From contig NZ_CP109796.1 of assembly GCF_038725785.1 (NCBI RefSeq), positions 6,634,501-6,698,500 of the forward strand: a stretch of DNA of 64,000 nucleotides, given 5' to 3'. Of the stretch, positions 41,935-52,100 are shown piece after piece. The translations under genes were made by a program, and so were the position numbers. The notes under the pieces are model-generated. The model ran no database searches. It saw nothing but the letters and a program-made list of their open reading frames with translations, and was not told where the DNA came from. This DNA comes from Termitidicoccus mucosus. GTDB lineage: Bacteria > Verrucomicrobiota > Verrucomicrobiia > Opitutales > Opitutaceae. Every line of letters begins with the position of its first letter. Position 1 is the stretch's first letter.

Positions 41935-42929
41935 GTTTACGCTTGGAGTATGTTTCATATTTGCCCGGCGGTTATTATACCCCGCTGGGAGCGGCGGCGG
42001 GCGGGCATACCCGGCTGGTGCCGGTCGAGTGTTATGCGTTGCAAGGGGATGTCAGGGACGCGGGTTCCATCCTGGCGCTGTGGGCGTGCGTGGCGGTCCG
42101 GTATGGCACGGTGCTGGCAGCCGAGACGCTGATGGGGGATTATGCGGTTTCAGATATTTTGGATTTGGGCGAGTCGGGCCGGTATCCGGTGTCTTATGAA
42201 TCCCCGTTGCGTTTATTAAAATGGTGGCGAGCGCGGGAGGCCGCGTTTGTCGAGCTGGAGGCCGCGTTGAAATCGGGCCCGGTGTCCTGGTTCATGAATA
42301 TCTTGCACGGGAACGCGCTGGTGTCTTCCCTGGGCTGGCTGGTGGCGAGTGCGAATTGCCGCCCGGCGGGCCTTGGCTATGAGTTGCCGGATATCAAGAT
42401 GCCGGAATCCGGCGCGGCATCCGACGGAGGCCGGACCTTGGATTTGAAGGGCATGGAGGCGGTGTCGTATTTAAAGAAGGGGCGGTTGAAGATTGCCACG
42501 ATTCTGGACGCGCTTATGCCCGGAGCGGAGACGGCGCCGATAAAACCGGAGGCGATCGCCGGGAATGATGGCTTTTTGAATTTTCACCGGGAATTGCTTC
42601 AGTCATTCCGGGGTTTTTTGGCAAAGTATGTCGCGGTGGTTCCCGAGGTGGGCTCCCGGTTTGTCAATGTGCCGGACATGCAATTGGGCATCGCCTTGGC
42701 GGATTTGCATGGCGCCTTGATGCGCGCCTCGTTTCCGGATGCGTTCACCGCCATGCGTGATCTGGAGGAGCTTCAAGCGCAGAAGATCCGCGATGAGAAA
42801 GCGGCGCAGAAAAAAGGCGTCGCCCCCAAGCCGGGCGCGGCGCCTTTCGCCGGCGCGGGTGTTCCCCCGGGCATTCCCGGCGGCGCAAAATTGGCGGCCG
42901 CGAATGCCGCGTCCGCCAGCGGCTCATAA
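41931..42929 (+). CDS. Hypothetical protein of the coupling-protein operon
   Basis: 332 residues, starting MSLRLEYVSYLPGGYYTPLG, with GGGAGAGG 5-12 bases upstream. No signal peptide. The middle is helical (LLKWWRAREAAFVELEAALKSGPVSWFMNILHG); the C-terminal ~60 residues form a charged helix (EELQAQKIRDEKAAQKKG) followed by a Pro/Gly/Ala tail. The family is not recognised. As the last gene of the ATGA-linked operon with a T4SS coupling protein, it may serve DNA transfer, but that is inference. Confidence 0.6.
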   Translation: MSLRLEYVSYLPGGYYTPLGAAAGGHTRLVPVECYALQGDVRDAGSILALWACVAVRYGTVLAAETLMGDYAVSDILDLGESGRYPVSYESPLRLLKWWRAREAAFVELEAALKSGPVSWFMNILHGNALVSSLGWLVASANCRPAGLGYELPDIKMPESGAASDGGRTLDLKGMEAVSYLKKGRLKIATILDALMPGAETAPIKPEAIAGNDGFLNFHRELLQSFRGFLAKYVAVVPEVGSRFVNVPDMQLGIALADLHGALMRASFPDAFTAMRDLEELQAQKIRDEKAAQKKGVAPKPGAAPFAGAGVPPGIPGGAKLAAANAASASGS

Positions 42930-42944
42930 TTCGTCGGGCGGAAA

Positions 42945-42961
42945 TTCCCCGGGTTGGGGAA
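42945..42961 (+). terminator. Weak hairpin after the coupling-protein operon
   Basis: TTCCCC-GGGTT-GGGGAA, a 6-bp stem 15 bases after the stop at 42929, followed by ATAGGTTTT. Possibly a terminator for the operon; short stem and a poor T tract. Confidence 0.4.
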
Positions 42962-42993
42962 ATAGGTTTTCCTTCGCGGCCGGATTTCTTCAT

Positions 42994-44062
42994 TCACAGC
43001 AATTGGCTGAATAATGTTTTGGCTGGAACCACGGTTGGCGTGTCGGTCTTGAAGCAATCAGCCTTCACGAAGGGCATGTCCAGGACGGCTTGGAAGGCAT
43101 GCGCGGCGCCGGTTTCATTTTGGAAATGGGCCAGCGCCGGTGAAAGTGATGTTTCCGCTTTCTTGATCTCGATGAGAATCCAAGGTTTGCGATCGCGCAC
43201 GACGAGAAAATCGACTTTGCGTTTTAATTTGTCCCGCAGGTAACGCAGTTCGAATTCGCCGAGCCCCATGTCCGTCCAGCCCTCAACCGCCTTTAGTAAA
43301 TGGCATGCGGCAAATGTTTCGGCGCGAGCCTCCTCGTCATCCAACCGGGACCAGTCGCGCAAAAACCATTTGGGTTCCTTGCGCAGGGACTAGGTCACAT
43401 TTTTGAACCAAGGGCGAATAAGAAAACCATAATGCAACCGTCCCAGCAAGTCGATCCAGCGTTTGATGGTGTTGAGAGAGACGCCGGTTTCATGGGCGAG
43501 GTTTGCATAAACAAGTTGTTGCCCCGAGCGTCCCCCCAACAGCCGCATCAATAATTCGATTGTGCCAAGATCCTGCACTTGGGTTACCTCACGCAGATCT
43601 TCACGCGAAAGTTGCTCATGGCGCAGCGCGGCCCAGCGCCTGGTGAAACGAGGGTCGCGTTTGATGAATGGCTCGGGAAACCCGCCATGCACCCAAAGCG
43701 CATCCCAGTCTTCCCCGGAGATTTCCTGTGGCTGGCGGATCGGGTCAAGGGGGAGATCGGTATACAAGCACTCGGCCACCGTCCATGGGTGCATGCGATA
43801 CAGCAAATATCGGCCCATCAAACTGTCGCCCCCGCGCCGAAAGACATCAAGCCTTGAACTGCCGGTAACGATCAGCCGCACCTTTTTCCCATGCGTGTCG
43901 AAGAAACCCTTTAAGAGCGATTTCCATTTCGGGTATTTATGGAGTTCGTCAAGCGTGGCGACGGAAATCTTTTTCTGGAGTTGATCGAGCCGCAATGTGC
44001 CGGCGATCGCCGCCGGTCCTGAGAGCAGGAGTCTCCGGTCATCAAGGTTGTCCCAATTCAAA
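42994..44062 (-). pseudogene. AAA ATPase / DUF4143 gene, N-terminus lost, internal amber
   Basis: Minus-strand frame from the IS630 junction: YLNWDNLDDRRLLLSG...VATLDELHKYPKWKSLLKGFFDTHGKKVRLIVTGSSRLDVFRRGGDSLMGRYLLYRMHPWTVAEC fits the C-terminal half of the AAA domain in ATP-binding proteins with DUF4143 (sensor region GSSRLD). The DUF4143 domain follows (AHETGVSLNTIKRWIDLLGRLHYGFLI). A TAG at 43390-43392 interrupts ..WFKNVT-stop-SLRKEPKWFLRDW, and the same frame then resumes to the nuclease-like end VDFLVVRDRKPWILIEIKKAE. The Walker A part, expected at the start, is missing: IS630 copy 2 begins at 44065. Confidence 0.8.
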
Positions 44063-44064
44063 TA

Positions 44065-44937
44065 TAGCCTTTTCTAACAACATTGACACAAATTGATGAT
44101 GGTTTGGAAGGGATTGTTGGAAGAGGGAAGCAGCGGACGCAGAAGCCTTTTGAATTTAGCCCAGAAGTGTTCGATCGGATTAAGGTCGGGCGAATAGGGT
44201 GGGAGGTATTTGAGTCTTATCCCCTTCGCGGCGGACAGTTCCGCCGCAGCGGAGCCGTGGTGGAATCGCGCGTTGTCGAGCACCACCACGCTCCCTTCGG
44301 GCAACACCGGCAGCAGCACTTTCTCAAAATACGCCTCCACCACTGCCGCGTTGCAGGCTCCTTCAAACACCATCGAGGCCACCAGTTTCCCTGACTGACA
44401 GGTTCCGATTACATTGGTGCGTTTGCGTAACTTTCCGCTCACTTGGGCGGGGATCTTTTGCCCGCGCAGCCTGTTCGCGATACAAACCGTGCTCAATCCA
44501 CTCGGTGGCACTTTTGTTGCGTCTAACTTTTCGAGTTCCTTGCCGAAGGCCTCCGTTGCGCCTCGTCGCGTTCCCGATACTCGATGGCTTTTTTAATGTG
44601 ATGCCCAGTTGGCGCAGCCGCTTCCAGATGGCGTGACGCCCCACCTTGAGTGCGGAACTGATTTCAGCGAGCGTTGCGTCCGCATTCCCGCCCGTAATCG
44701 GCGAGCTTTTGCGGGTCGAGTTTGCGCCAAGTCCCCAGCTTTTTTCGCCTCCAATGCGCCCTTTCTTCCGCCTCAAGGTAGCGGTAAACCGTCTTGCGAC
44801 CCACCTTGAAAAGCGCAGCCGCCTCGGCCTTGCCTCCTCCTTACAAATCCCACTATCCGTTCCCGCAGGTCTATCCCATAAGCTTTCATATATTCCTTTT
44901 TCCCATCTCTCTGTGTCAATGTAAAGGGAATTTAGTA
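44065..44937 (-). mobile_element. IS630-family insertion sequence, copy 2 (inactive)
   Basis: 873 bp, inverted relative to copy 1 at 24947 and nearly identical, flanked by TA (44063-44064 and 44938-44939). The ends carry the same related repeats (ACATTGACACA about 20 bases in). It is 25 bp shorter than copy 1 through several internal indels. Confidence 0.85.
44074..44889 (-). pseudogene. IS630 transposase, multiply frameshifted (copy 2)
   Basis: Starts MKAYGIDLRERIVGFVRR, then shifts where copy 1 has a G-rich run (5 bp fewer here, near 44845). At the A tract it has six A (44590) where seven would keep frame and copy 1 has eight. Another break before the first catalytic Asp changes it to ..SATEWIEHGLYREQ. 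The C-terminal half (44074-44511) keeps VVVLDNARFHHGSAA and SPDLNPIEHFWAKFKRLLRP. Not functional. Confidence 0.85.
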
Positions 44938-44994
44938 TAATTTTATGTAACTAAATCGTCTCTGCATTCCGCGTCAAAGTTTTTTGCAAACATG

Positions 44995-45011
44995 CTGCAT
45001 GCTCCATGCAG
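44995..45011. promoter_or_regulatory. 17-bp inverted repeat upstream of the HU-like gene
   Basis: CTGCATG-CTC-CATGCAG is a perfect palindrome, 213 bp before the HU-like start. It may be an operator or a short terminator; no T tract follows. Confidence 0.35.
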
Positions 45012-45223
45012 ACGCACCCCGGCACCGTGTCATGATGCACAATCAAAAATAAGGGCAGGATTTTCGGGTGCGGCTCTTTGCCCCGCGCGGCATTGCCAAG
45101 GGCGCAGGCGTTTGGCGGCCTCGATTGGTTGGCGGGATCGGCCGGCGTGAATCACCTTTGGAGTCGAAAATTTATTAAAATGTTTTCAGATACAGAAATA
45201 TAAAAAATAACGAGGGGCCGCGG

Positions 45224-45535
45224 ATTCTGCCCCCAAACCTGACCAAACGAGAAATCGTTCTGGAAATCTACGAGAAGACGGAGATTCCGCAGAAAGAGGT
45301 CGTCACGACCGTTCAGATGACGCTCGACATCATCATGAGGGCTCTCGCGGAGGGCCGTAATGCCGAGCTTCGCAATTTCGGCGTCCTGGAAGTGCCAAAA
45401 CGCAGAGCCCGTGTCGGCCGCAACCCGAGAGAACCCGGCGTGGACGTTGTCATCCCCGCGCGCGCCGCGGTCAAGTTCAAGTCCGGCAAGATACTCAAAC
45501 AGTTTCTCAAAAAAATCGACACGGCGAAACTCTAG
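45224..45535 (+). CDS. HU/IHF-family DNA-binding protein, probable ATT start
   Basis: 103 residues if translation begins at ATT 45224. The sequence is (M)LPPNLTKREIVLEIYEKTEIPQKEVVTTVQMTLDIIMRALAEGRNAELRNFGVLEVPKRRARVGRNPREPGVDVVIPARAAVKFKSGKILKQFLKKIDTAKL (positions 45224-45532), a full-length HU fold with RNFGVLEV, the beta-arm ..RARVGRNPREPG and the VIPAR.AVKFK.GK ending. There is no ATG, GTG or TTG upstream in frame before the stop at 45176-45178; the first ATG (45317) would delete the N-terminal 31 residues. GAGGGG at 45212-45217 lies 6 bases before the ATT. It could be a live gene with a rare start, like infC, or a gene whose start mutated. HU proteins bend DNA and serve in compaction and recombination. 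Confidence 0.7.
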   Translation: MLPPNLTKREIVLEIYEKTEIPQKEVVTTVQMTLDIIMRALAEGRNAELRNFGVLEVPKRRARVGRNPREPGVDVVIPARAAVKFKSGKILKQFLKKIDTAKL

Positions 45536-45731
45536 CCGCCCGGCCGCGGCGGCGGAGACACATCGGGACCGGGGCGTCCGGCGCATACGGCGCGGATGCG
45601 GAGGCAGGGAGGAATGCGCGGGGGACCCGGCTATTTCCCCTCGTCGCGCGCCGCCGCGTCCCCGCTGGCCAGTATCCAGCCGAGCAAGCCTTGCGCGATG
45701 TCGTGGCAAGCGGGCTGGTAGCGTGTGCCGG

Positions 45732-45990
45732 TCATGCGCAGCCCTTCAACAACGGCTCGACGAATGGCCGACCCTTATCGAATGGCCAGGCGAGGAGGAT
45801 CAGCGCGGGGAGCGTCGGCACGCCACCACCACCATCGTTTCCGCCGCCACCAGTTCCGCCTCCACCGGTGCCGGTGATGGTGATGGTGAGGGCGACGGTG
45901 AGCCAGAGTGTGCTGGCAGTGCCGCTGGCTGCGAGTTTGCGGATGGGGTTGCAGCCGGGAAGCCGTTCATCGCGTTTTTTCAAAAACTTC
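45732..45990 (-). pseudogene. 3' fragment of a third anchored (NHL-type) protein gene
   Basis: The minus frame reads NPIRKLAASGTASTLWLTVALTITITGTGGGGTGGGGNDGGGGVPTLPALILLAWP. The first part matches the NHL end of the BACON/NHL protein (NAIRKLTASGTVTTLWLTAT), then a Gly tract, then VPTLP plus a short hydrophobic run, resembling an IPTL/PEP-CTERM-type sorting signal. The upstream part of the gene is missing beyond about 45990 and the tail after AWP is abnormal. Confidence 0.6.
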
Positions 45991-46128
45991 GAGAGTTTGG
46001 AGCAAGCTGGCACGCCGGTTTCCGCCGTGCGCTGGTTGGCCTGTGGGCGGTTCTATGATAGGGAGTTAAAATTTAATACCACGGCATATTTTCTTGCCAT
46101 GGACAATGTGCGTTAGGTATTTCCACTT

Positions 46129-46158
46129 ATTGTTCCGAAAAGCAAATCCCTGTATAAT
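46129..46158 (+). promoter_or_regulatory. Sigma-70 type promoter of the second giant gene
   Basis: TTGTTC (46129-46134) and a consensus TATAAT (46153-46158) are separated by 18 bp, 35 bases before the ATG at 46194. The leader is very AT-rich and has no Shine-Dalgarno sequence. Confidence 0.65.
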
Positions 46159-46193
46159 ACGGCTACCTTTACAAATAATATACAAATTTTAAA

Positions 46194-49100
46194 ATGACTA
46201 CGAAACGAAATCAAAAAACAGCTAAACACCTAAATTTCTTTAGGGAGCACTTGAAATACTCAAATAGCCTTGCGGCGTTTTTGTTGCTGGCGGCCTTCGC
46301 CTGGCCTTTGGGGGCGCCGGCCCGGGACATCGGCTCGGGCGATCTTGACGCCCTGTTTGGCGGCAACGACTCCGGCAACATCAACCTCACCGGCAACGTT
46401 TACTGGGATTCGGCTTACGGCCCCAACAACAACCGCGTCATCACCATCTACGGCAATGGCCGCACGATCACGGTCAATAATTACGCCTATATTAATGCCA
46501 CCGACAACAACTTCACCTTCAGCCTGAGCAACGCCATCGTTAACAACACGTGGGGCACCTATCGCGGCGACTATGGCTTGTTTCGTTTATACAACAATAA
46601 TGGCACCAAGACCCTGAACTTTGACGGCGTGACCTTCCAGAATTTCAGGGCGGCCAACGGCGAAGCCTCCGGCTCGGTGCTGGATGTGTGGGACGGGCGC
46701 GCAACCGTGAACGTCGGCGCCGGCGGGCTGGTGATCCGGGACAGTATCGCCACCGGCGACGCCTCCGCGGTGGGAATTTTCGATCACCGCGGCAACAGTG
46801 CCGGCTCTCTCACCTTCAACGGCCCCGGCACGGTAAAATTCCTCAACAACAGCACGCAAAATTACGGCGGCGCGATGTCCGTCAGCTCCGACGGCCTGGT
46901 CGCGTTTAATGCCGACGCGGTGTTCGAGGGCAACTGGGCCAACAATTTCGGCGGGGCGATCGACGTCTGGGGCTACAGCGGCACGCTGCGTTTCTCCGGC
47001 TCCACCCTGTTCCAGAACAACTTTATTTATAACACGGGCAACGCCCAGGACCAGTATTCGCGCGGCGGCGCCATCAACATCGGTTTCATCAATGGCAACG
47101 AGGTGGTGCGCTTCGACGGCGTCACCTCGTTCATCGGCAACCATGTCATCACCACGGCGGGGTCGGGCAACCGCGCCCGCGCCTACGGCGGCGCGCTGAG
47201 CGGGATGAGTAACGAGACCAATGCCAGATATTCCTACCAGTTTAACAACGCCGTGTTGTTCAGGGATAATTTTGTTTACTCCGCAAACGGGGAGGCCTCC
47301 GGCGGGGCGCTTTATTTCAGCATCCCCAATTCCAGCATCAGCTTCGCGCCGGGCTCGGAGTTCACCAACAATTACGCCAAGAACGAGGGCGGCGCCCTGT
47401 ATTTCGACAGCGGCAACATCACCTTCAACGCCTCCGACGCCGGCAACATCCTTTTCCAAGGCAACCGCAAGGGGGCCTCCTACACCGGCTCGGGCACGGG
47501 CATCAAGCCCGTCGCCGGCAGCGGCAGCCCCAGCGCCGTCTACATCTCCGGCAACGCCACGCTCAATCTCAACGCCACCGGCACCGGCAAAATCGAGTTT
47601 AACGACCCCATCACCACCGGGGCCTCCTCCGCCGCCACCGTCAACAAGACCGGCGCCGGCTCGGTGGTGTTTTCCAACGGCGCCAACGACCTCCGCGCGT
47701 TCACCAATGTGCAGGGGGGCCTGTTCCAACTGATCAACGGGGCCGGCTACGGCGTGGCCGGCTCGGGCACCATCACCGCCAACTCGGGCACCCTCGCCGG
47801 GGAAGGCGGCTCCATCCTCAAGGCCGCGCGGGTAAATGTCTCGACGGGCGCGGGCGGCGCGGCCTGGGCCAACGCCGGGCTGTTCATCATGCAGACCGGA
47901 AACTTCGTGCTCGGCGCCAACGGCGCGCTCGGCGGCTCCGGCACCCTCCGGGTGACGGACGCCGCCGGCAACCTCACCAGCATCACCACGCCGTCGGGCG
48001 GCGGCGTGTTTTTCGTCGAGGCCTCGAAGCAGGGCGAGCGGCTCGGCACGATGGGCGCGATCTCCACCGGCTCGCTCTGGGTCGCCTCCACGTTCACGGG
48101 CGGGGGCCAGCTTGTGAAACGCGGCCTGGGCACCTATGTCTCCAACCTGGCCAGCGGCCACACCGGCGGCACCATCATCCGCGAAGGCACGTTTCTCGCC
48201 AGCGTCCCCGGCGCCAATCCCTTTGCCGGGCTGGGCACCAACACCGCCGCCGGCGTCCGCTTCGACGGCCCCGCCTCCGGCACGGCCCGCCTGCTCGTCA
48301 TAAACAACGCGACGCTCCCGCTGCGCACCACCATCACCGACGGCGCGGCGGGCACCATCGAGTCCGCCGGCTCGCAGCTCATCATCACCACGCCGGCCTA
48401 CGCCGCCGGCTCCGGCGGCGCGATCTACGGCGGCGCAAACTCCACGCTCGACCTCGCGGGCAACATCAGGCTCGCCGGCAACCGCACCACCGGCGCGTCG
48501 GGGCACGGCGGCGCGGTTTACCTCGGCGCGGGCGCCCGCGTGAACCTGCGCTCCAGCTACGCCGACATCCTGTTTAACAACAACGCCGCCGGCGGCGACG
48601 GCGGCGCCATCTACGCCAACGGCGACTTCACGCTCGGCAGCGCCATCCTCGCGGGCGGCGCCTCCCTCTTCACCAGCAACACCGCCGCCGCGCGCGGCGG
48701 CGCGATTTACACCACCGGCGGCTTCGCGCTCGTGCTCGACAGCGGCTCGCTCGTCGCCACCGGCAACAAGGCCGGCTCGGGCAACGCCGGCGGCGGCTTC
48801 CTCTACGCCGGCGGCGGCACGGCCCGCTTCGACATCGCCGCCGGCGCGGTCGCCGCCATCGGCGACGCCTCGTCCCTCGCCGGCCAGGCCGACTCCATCG
48901 CGGGCGGCGCGGGCGTGGGCCTCGCCAAGACCGGCGGCGGCCTCCTCACTCTCTGGAACAGCAGCAGCCTCGGCGGCAACGCCACGATCACCGGCGGCAC
49001 GCTGGCCCTCAACGGCATCCTCGCCAACGCCGCCGCCGCCATCGGCTCCACCGGGCGGGTCGCCGTCAGCGCGGGCGGTTTGTGGAAAAACAGCGGCGCC

Positions 49101-52100
49101 CTCACCGTGGGCAACTCCGGCGACGGCCAGCTCCTCGTCAGCGGCGGCACCGTCACCTCCGCCTCGGGCGCCATCGGCGGTGCCGCCGCGGCCTCCGGCG
49201 TCGTCGGCGTGAGCGGCGGCGGCCTGTGGCAGAACACAGGCGCTCTCACCGTCGGCAGCGCGGGCTCGCTCGGGATCACCGGCGGCACCGTCACCGCCGC
49301 CACGGGCGCCATCAGCGCCGGCGGCAGCGTCTCCGTGAGCGCGGGCGGTTTGTTGCAGCACACCGGCGGCCTCACGGTCGGCTCCGACGGCGCGCTCTCC
49401 ATCGCGGGCGGCGGCGTCTCGACCGGCGGCATGTATGCGCAGGGAGCCGGCGGCAACCTCGCGCTCAGCCTCATCGGGCGCAACGCGCAGGACGCCTTCA
49501 TCACCGCGCAAAGCGCCACCCTCTCCGGCACGCTCGCCGTCTCCGGCTACAATCCCTCCGGCGGCGCCTCTGTCAGGGCGTCGGATCTCGGCATCGACGC
49601 CATCCTGGTCCGCACCTCCGGCGGCATCAGCGGCGACTTCAGCGTCAAGACCGGCATCGGCGCCGCCGCCAGCCTGCCCGATTACCTCCTCGCCGGCGCG
49701 TTTGTGAGCGGCACCAACTACGTGCTCGGCACGCAATTGAACTGGTATGCCGGCGGCACCGGCGCCAACGGCCTGTTCACCGTCGGGGCCGGCGACTCCT
49801 TCGACGTGGATGTTTCCTTGGCCGGCGTCGCGGCCAACAGCGCCAAGGCCTGGAACGGCCAGCGGCTCATCAAGGCGGGCGAGGGCGAGCTCGTCCTCAG
49901 CGGCAGCAACAACTACGGCGGCTTGACCGAGGTCTACGGCGGCACCCTCGCCATCACCGGCCGCACCGGCGGCAACGGCGGCGACATCCGGGGCGGCATC
50001 GTCACCGTGGGCGGCTCCGGGCACTGGAACCTGACGGGCGGCGGCGACGCGAGCAGCCAGCTTGCCATCGGCATATTCGGCGCGGGCACGCTGGCGATCA
50101 ACGGCGGCACCGTGGCCGCGTCCGGCGGCGCCATGCTCGGCCAGGAATCCTCCGGCGCGGGCGCGGCCACCGTCAACGGCGGCCTGTGGAGCATCAACAA
50201 AAACCTCGTCGCCGGCGTGGCCGGCGCGGGCGTGGTGACACTTGCCAGCGGCACCGTGCTCGTGCGCGGGGACAGCATTGTCAGCGACATCACCGGCTCG
50301 TCCGGCGCCGCCGTCATCACCGGCGGCCTGTGGGACGCCAGAAACAATTTCACCATCAACGGCGCGGGCGCGCTGACGCTCTCCGGCGGCACCCTCGCCA
50401 CCGGCGGCACCGGCGTCATCGCCGGCGGCCTCGCCACCATCAACGGCGGCGGGCTCTGGAGCCCGGCCTCGCTGGGCAACACCTCCGGCACGCTGGCCAT
50501 CGCGGGCAGCGGCAGCGCCGCGGTCGGCGGCGGGTATGCGCAGGGCGCGGGCGGCGTGCTCGGCCTCGACCTGGCCGGCGGCGCGCGCGGCGCGTTCATC
50601 ACCGCGCAAAGCGCTACGCTCGGCGGCGCGCTCACCGTTTCCAACTACACCCCCGCCACCGGCGTCGCCAAGGCCAGCCAGCTCTCCGTCGGCCAGGTGC
50701 TTATTCACACCACCAACGGCATCACGGGCGACTTCGCGACCAAGACCGGCGTCGGCGCCGCGAGCGCGGCGGACTACTTCTTCTCCGGCGCGTTCAAGCT
50801 CGGCAACGACTACGTGCTCGGCTCGCAACTCGTCTGGTTTGGCGGCACCGGGATGGCGCACGGCAACTTCACCGTCGCCCCCGGCGGCGTGTTTGACCTG
50901 GACGTGGCGCTCGCCGACCAAAGCGGCCTCGGCTCCTTCACTTCCGGCTGGGACGGCAAATCGCTCACCCTCACCGCCGCGAATTCCGGCACCCTGAAAC
51001 TCACCGCCGCCAACACCCACACCGGCGTCACCAACGTCCTCGGCGGCGCGCTCCTCCTCGCCGGCGGCACCGGCTCCAGCGTGGGCAAAATCACCGCCGG
51101 CGACTCCGCGCTCATCGACGGCGGCACCGCCACCGTCAGCGCCACCGCCTGGTGGAACATCCGCGACAACGGCGCCGGCGGCAGGCTCGCCATCGGCGAC
51201 GGCGGGCTCTCCATCGCCCGCAGCGGCAGCGTCACGGTCCAGCGCGACGCCGTCATCGGCGAGGCCGCGGACACCTACGGCACGGTCGCCGTCAACGGCG
51301 GACGCTTGAACGTGGGAGAAGACTTTATCCTCGGCGCCTCCGGCACCGGCGCGCTTGCGCTCACCGGCAGCTCCAGCAGCACCAGCGGCACCGTCGCCGT
51401 GACCGGCAGCACCATCATCGGCTCGGCCGCCGGCGGCGTCGGCATCGCCACCGTCTCCAATTACGGACATCTGAGCGCCGGGCAGACCCTCGTCGTCGGC
51501 GGCAGCGGCACCGGCGTGCTCGCCCTCGGCGCCAGCGGCAGGGCCTCCGCCGGCGCCGGCGGCGTCATCATCGGCAACGGCGGCACCGGGAGCGGCGAAG
51601 TCTTGATCGACGACGGCAGGCTCACCACCACCGGCCACATTTACCTCGGCCAGAGCTTCGGCGCCACCGGCCGCCTGACGCTCGCGGGCTCGGGCGCGGC
51701 GGACTCCGCCGGCGACTTCGTCCTCGGCGTCGGCGGCGCCGGCGCCCTTTCCATCGAGAACGACGGACGCCTCACGACCGGCGGCGCGGCCACCCTCGGC
51801 TACGCCGGCTCCGGCACGGCGGTCATCCGGGACGGCGGCTTGTGGACGGTCGCGGGCGGCTTCCTCAACGGCTCCTCCGGGCGCGGCGCGCTCACCATCC
51901 AGGACACCGGCTCGCTCACCGTGGCCGGGGCGTTCACGCAGGACGCGGCCTCCGAGCTTGACCTCCGCCTCGGCGCGACGCGCGGCCAGTTCATCACGGC
52001 GCAGAGCGCCACGCTCGCCGGCAAGCTCACCGTCACCAACTTCAACGAGTCGCTCACCGGCACCACCGCCACGCAAATCATGTCCAAAAACGTGCTGCTC

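Larger units (their letters stand above)
45536..46193. other. Remnant-rich intergenic region before the second giant gene
   Basis: 658 bp without an intact gene. It contains the fragment of an anchored-protein gene (45732-45990, minus) and a 48-codon open minus frame (45631-45775) reading GSAIRRAVVEGLRMTGTRYQPACHD..QGLLGWILASGD, perhaps the tail of a lost gene. From 46050 the DNA becomes AT-rich and carries the promoter of the giant gene. Confidence 0.55.

Noticed and set aside
45152-45709. 185-codon minus frame over the HU-like gene
   Set aside because: The plus strand encodes an intact HU fold; the minus translation has no recognisable domain.
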